Of a stretch of DNA of 64,000 nucleotides, positions 63,458 to 64,000 are shown in pieces. Origin of the DNA: Strigamia acuminata (lineage: Eukaryota > Arthropoda > Chilopoda > Geophilomorpha > Linotaeniidae); NCBI GenBank assembly GCA_949358305.1, contig OX442314.1, positions 51,530,581-51,594,580 on the forward strand, read 5' to 3'. The notes beneath the pieces are model-generated. The model worked only from the letters and a program-made list of their open reading frames with translations. It did no database searches and had not been told where the DNA came from. Position 1 is the first letter of the stretch, and the number at the start of each line of letters is the position of its first letter. The translations under genes were made by a program, and so were the position numbers.

Positions 63458-64000
63458 CACTCGAATTTAATCAAAACTCTTTAACTTACGATGGAAATGC
63501 TGGTGTTGTACGTGAAAACTATTCATCCGTATTTCTTGAATTATCAGCTGGATTCCCAGAGACCTCCAAGTAAAGGTTAAATTTGTGGCCATTTCTGTAT
63601 AAAAAGTGCATGTTCGCATACAAAAAGTTGTAAATGCATTTTTATTCTGAATTTTTGCACAAAATAAGTGATTTTTTTGCACGATTCAGTAAATTTTTTG
63701 ATGGAAAAAGTGAATTTTTTCATTCTCTTAGTGGATTTTTTTTTAAAAAAAGTTACTTTTGCATTAAAAGAGAGACTTTTGCATTAAAAAAAGCGACTTT
63801 TGCATTAAAAAAGCGACTTTATTCAGTTGTCTAGGGGATATTATTGGGTGTCCACCTATGGTCAAGGAGTTACCTAGGACCTAGGGGCACTCAACAGTCA
63901 CAAACTACAATTAAAAAGTTTTCTTGCTGGATCCAATTCCAAAATTATTAAAATGGATTAGGGATACAAAATGCACAAAACAGTTTGACCTCGTTTTGAT
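63458..64000. repeat. Repeat D, copy 2, running off the window
   Basis: Matches 22736-23250 to the last base of the window. In copy 1 the FCP1-like gene starts about 220 bp farther on, so the continuation may hold another copy of that locus. Confidence 0.85.

Noticed and set aside
1-64000. tRNA and rRNA genes
   Set aside because: I looked for T-arm/B-box promoter phrases and rRNA cores by eye on both strands and saw no convincing gene; a tRNAscan-SE and Infernal run would settle it.

Overview
This is a eukaryotic, almost certainly invertebrate metazoan, window. Spliced genes have very short GT-AG introns (51-65 nt), AATAAA/ATTAAA poly(A) signals follow several terminal exons, two conserved housekeeping proteins are encoded (FCP1-type CTD phosphatase and SGT1), and the rest is a dense mixture of LTR, Copia, MULE/FLYWCH, Harbinger, hAT and MITE remnants in AT-rich DNA. 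The species cannot be named from the sequence.

Layout. 1-766 is a GC-richer flank with small hairpins. 767-5020 is the first copy of a composite segmental duplication: block B (767-2460), a conserved 3' segment, a gene encoding a B-box-like zinc finger fused to RNase H (2904-3713), and block A with a two-exon cysteine-rich gene (4034-4548). The same modules return at 46227-50078 and 58140-61459, with fragments at 37150-38770 and 40440-41780. 6877-20206 is one large, young Ty3/Gypsy element of 13.3 kb. Its LTRs are nearly identical, its primer-binding site matches tRNA-Phe, it has a textbook -1 frameshift signal between gag and pol, an AT-hook array inside pol, and an additional 593-residue ORF with a CxxCxGxG zinc knuckle. 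It sits inside an older repeat.

20207-23460 holds repeats and a striking tandem array of stem-loops (22083-22334), each with a different but perfectly or near-perfectly paired outer stem. 23470-30590 is the gene-rich stretch: FCP1-like (plus), a CxxCxGxG/C2H2 zinc-finger gene (minus), a Gag fragment, SGT1 (minus) and a PLRG1 3' fragment. 30600-46200 is mostly mobile-element debris, including two clean MITEs, a Copia fragment with a MITE inside it, a broken aquaporin and a Gypsy RT fragment. 46227-50500 holds the second composite copy, which has gained exon-bearing inserts (an EGF exon and another two-exon fragment), followed by an intact B-box/RNase H gene with a TATA box and a paralogous CxxCxGxG exon. 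51390-58100 has an unrecognised terminal exon, MULE and Harbinger fragments and an LRR exon. 58588-59099 is a complete hAT MITE. 61735-62471 is a two-exon B-box gene with a CCAAT-bearing minisatellite upstream. The last 540 bp repeat the DNA that lies just upstream of FCP1.

The candidates for new biology are the stem-loop array, the B-box/RNase H family, and the retrotransposon's AT-hook array plus accessory knuckle ORF, whose motif recurs in two non-LTR loci in the same window.
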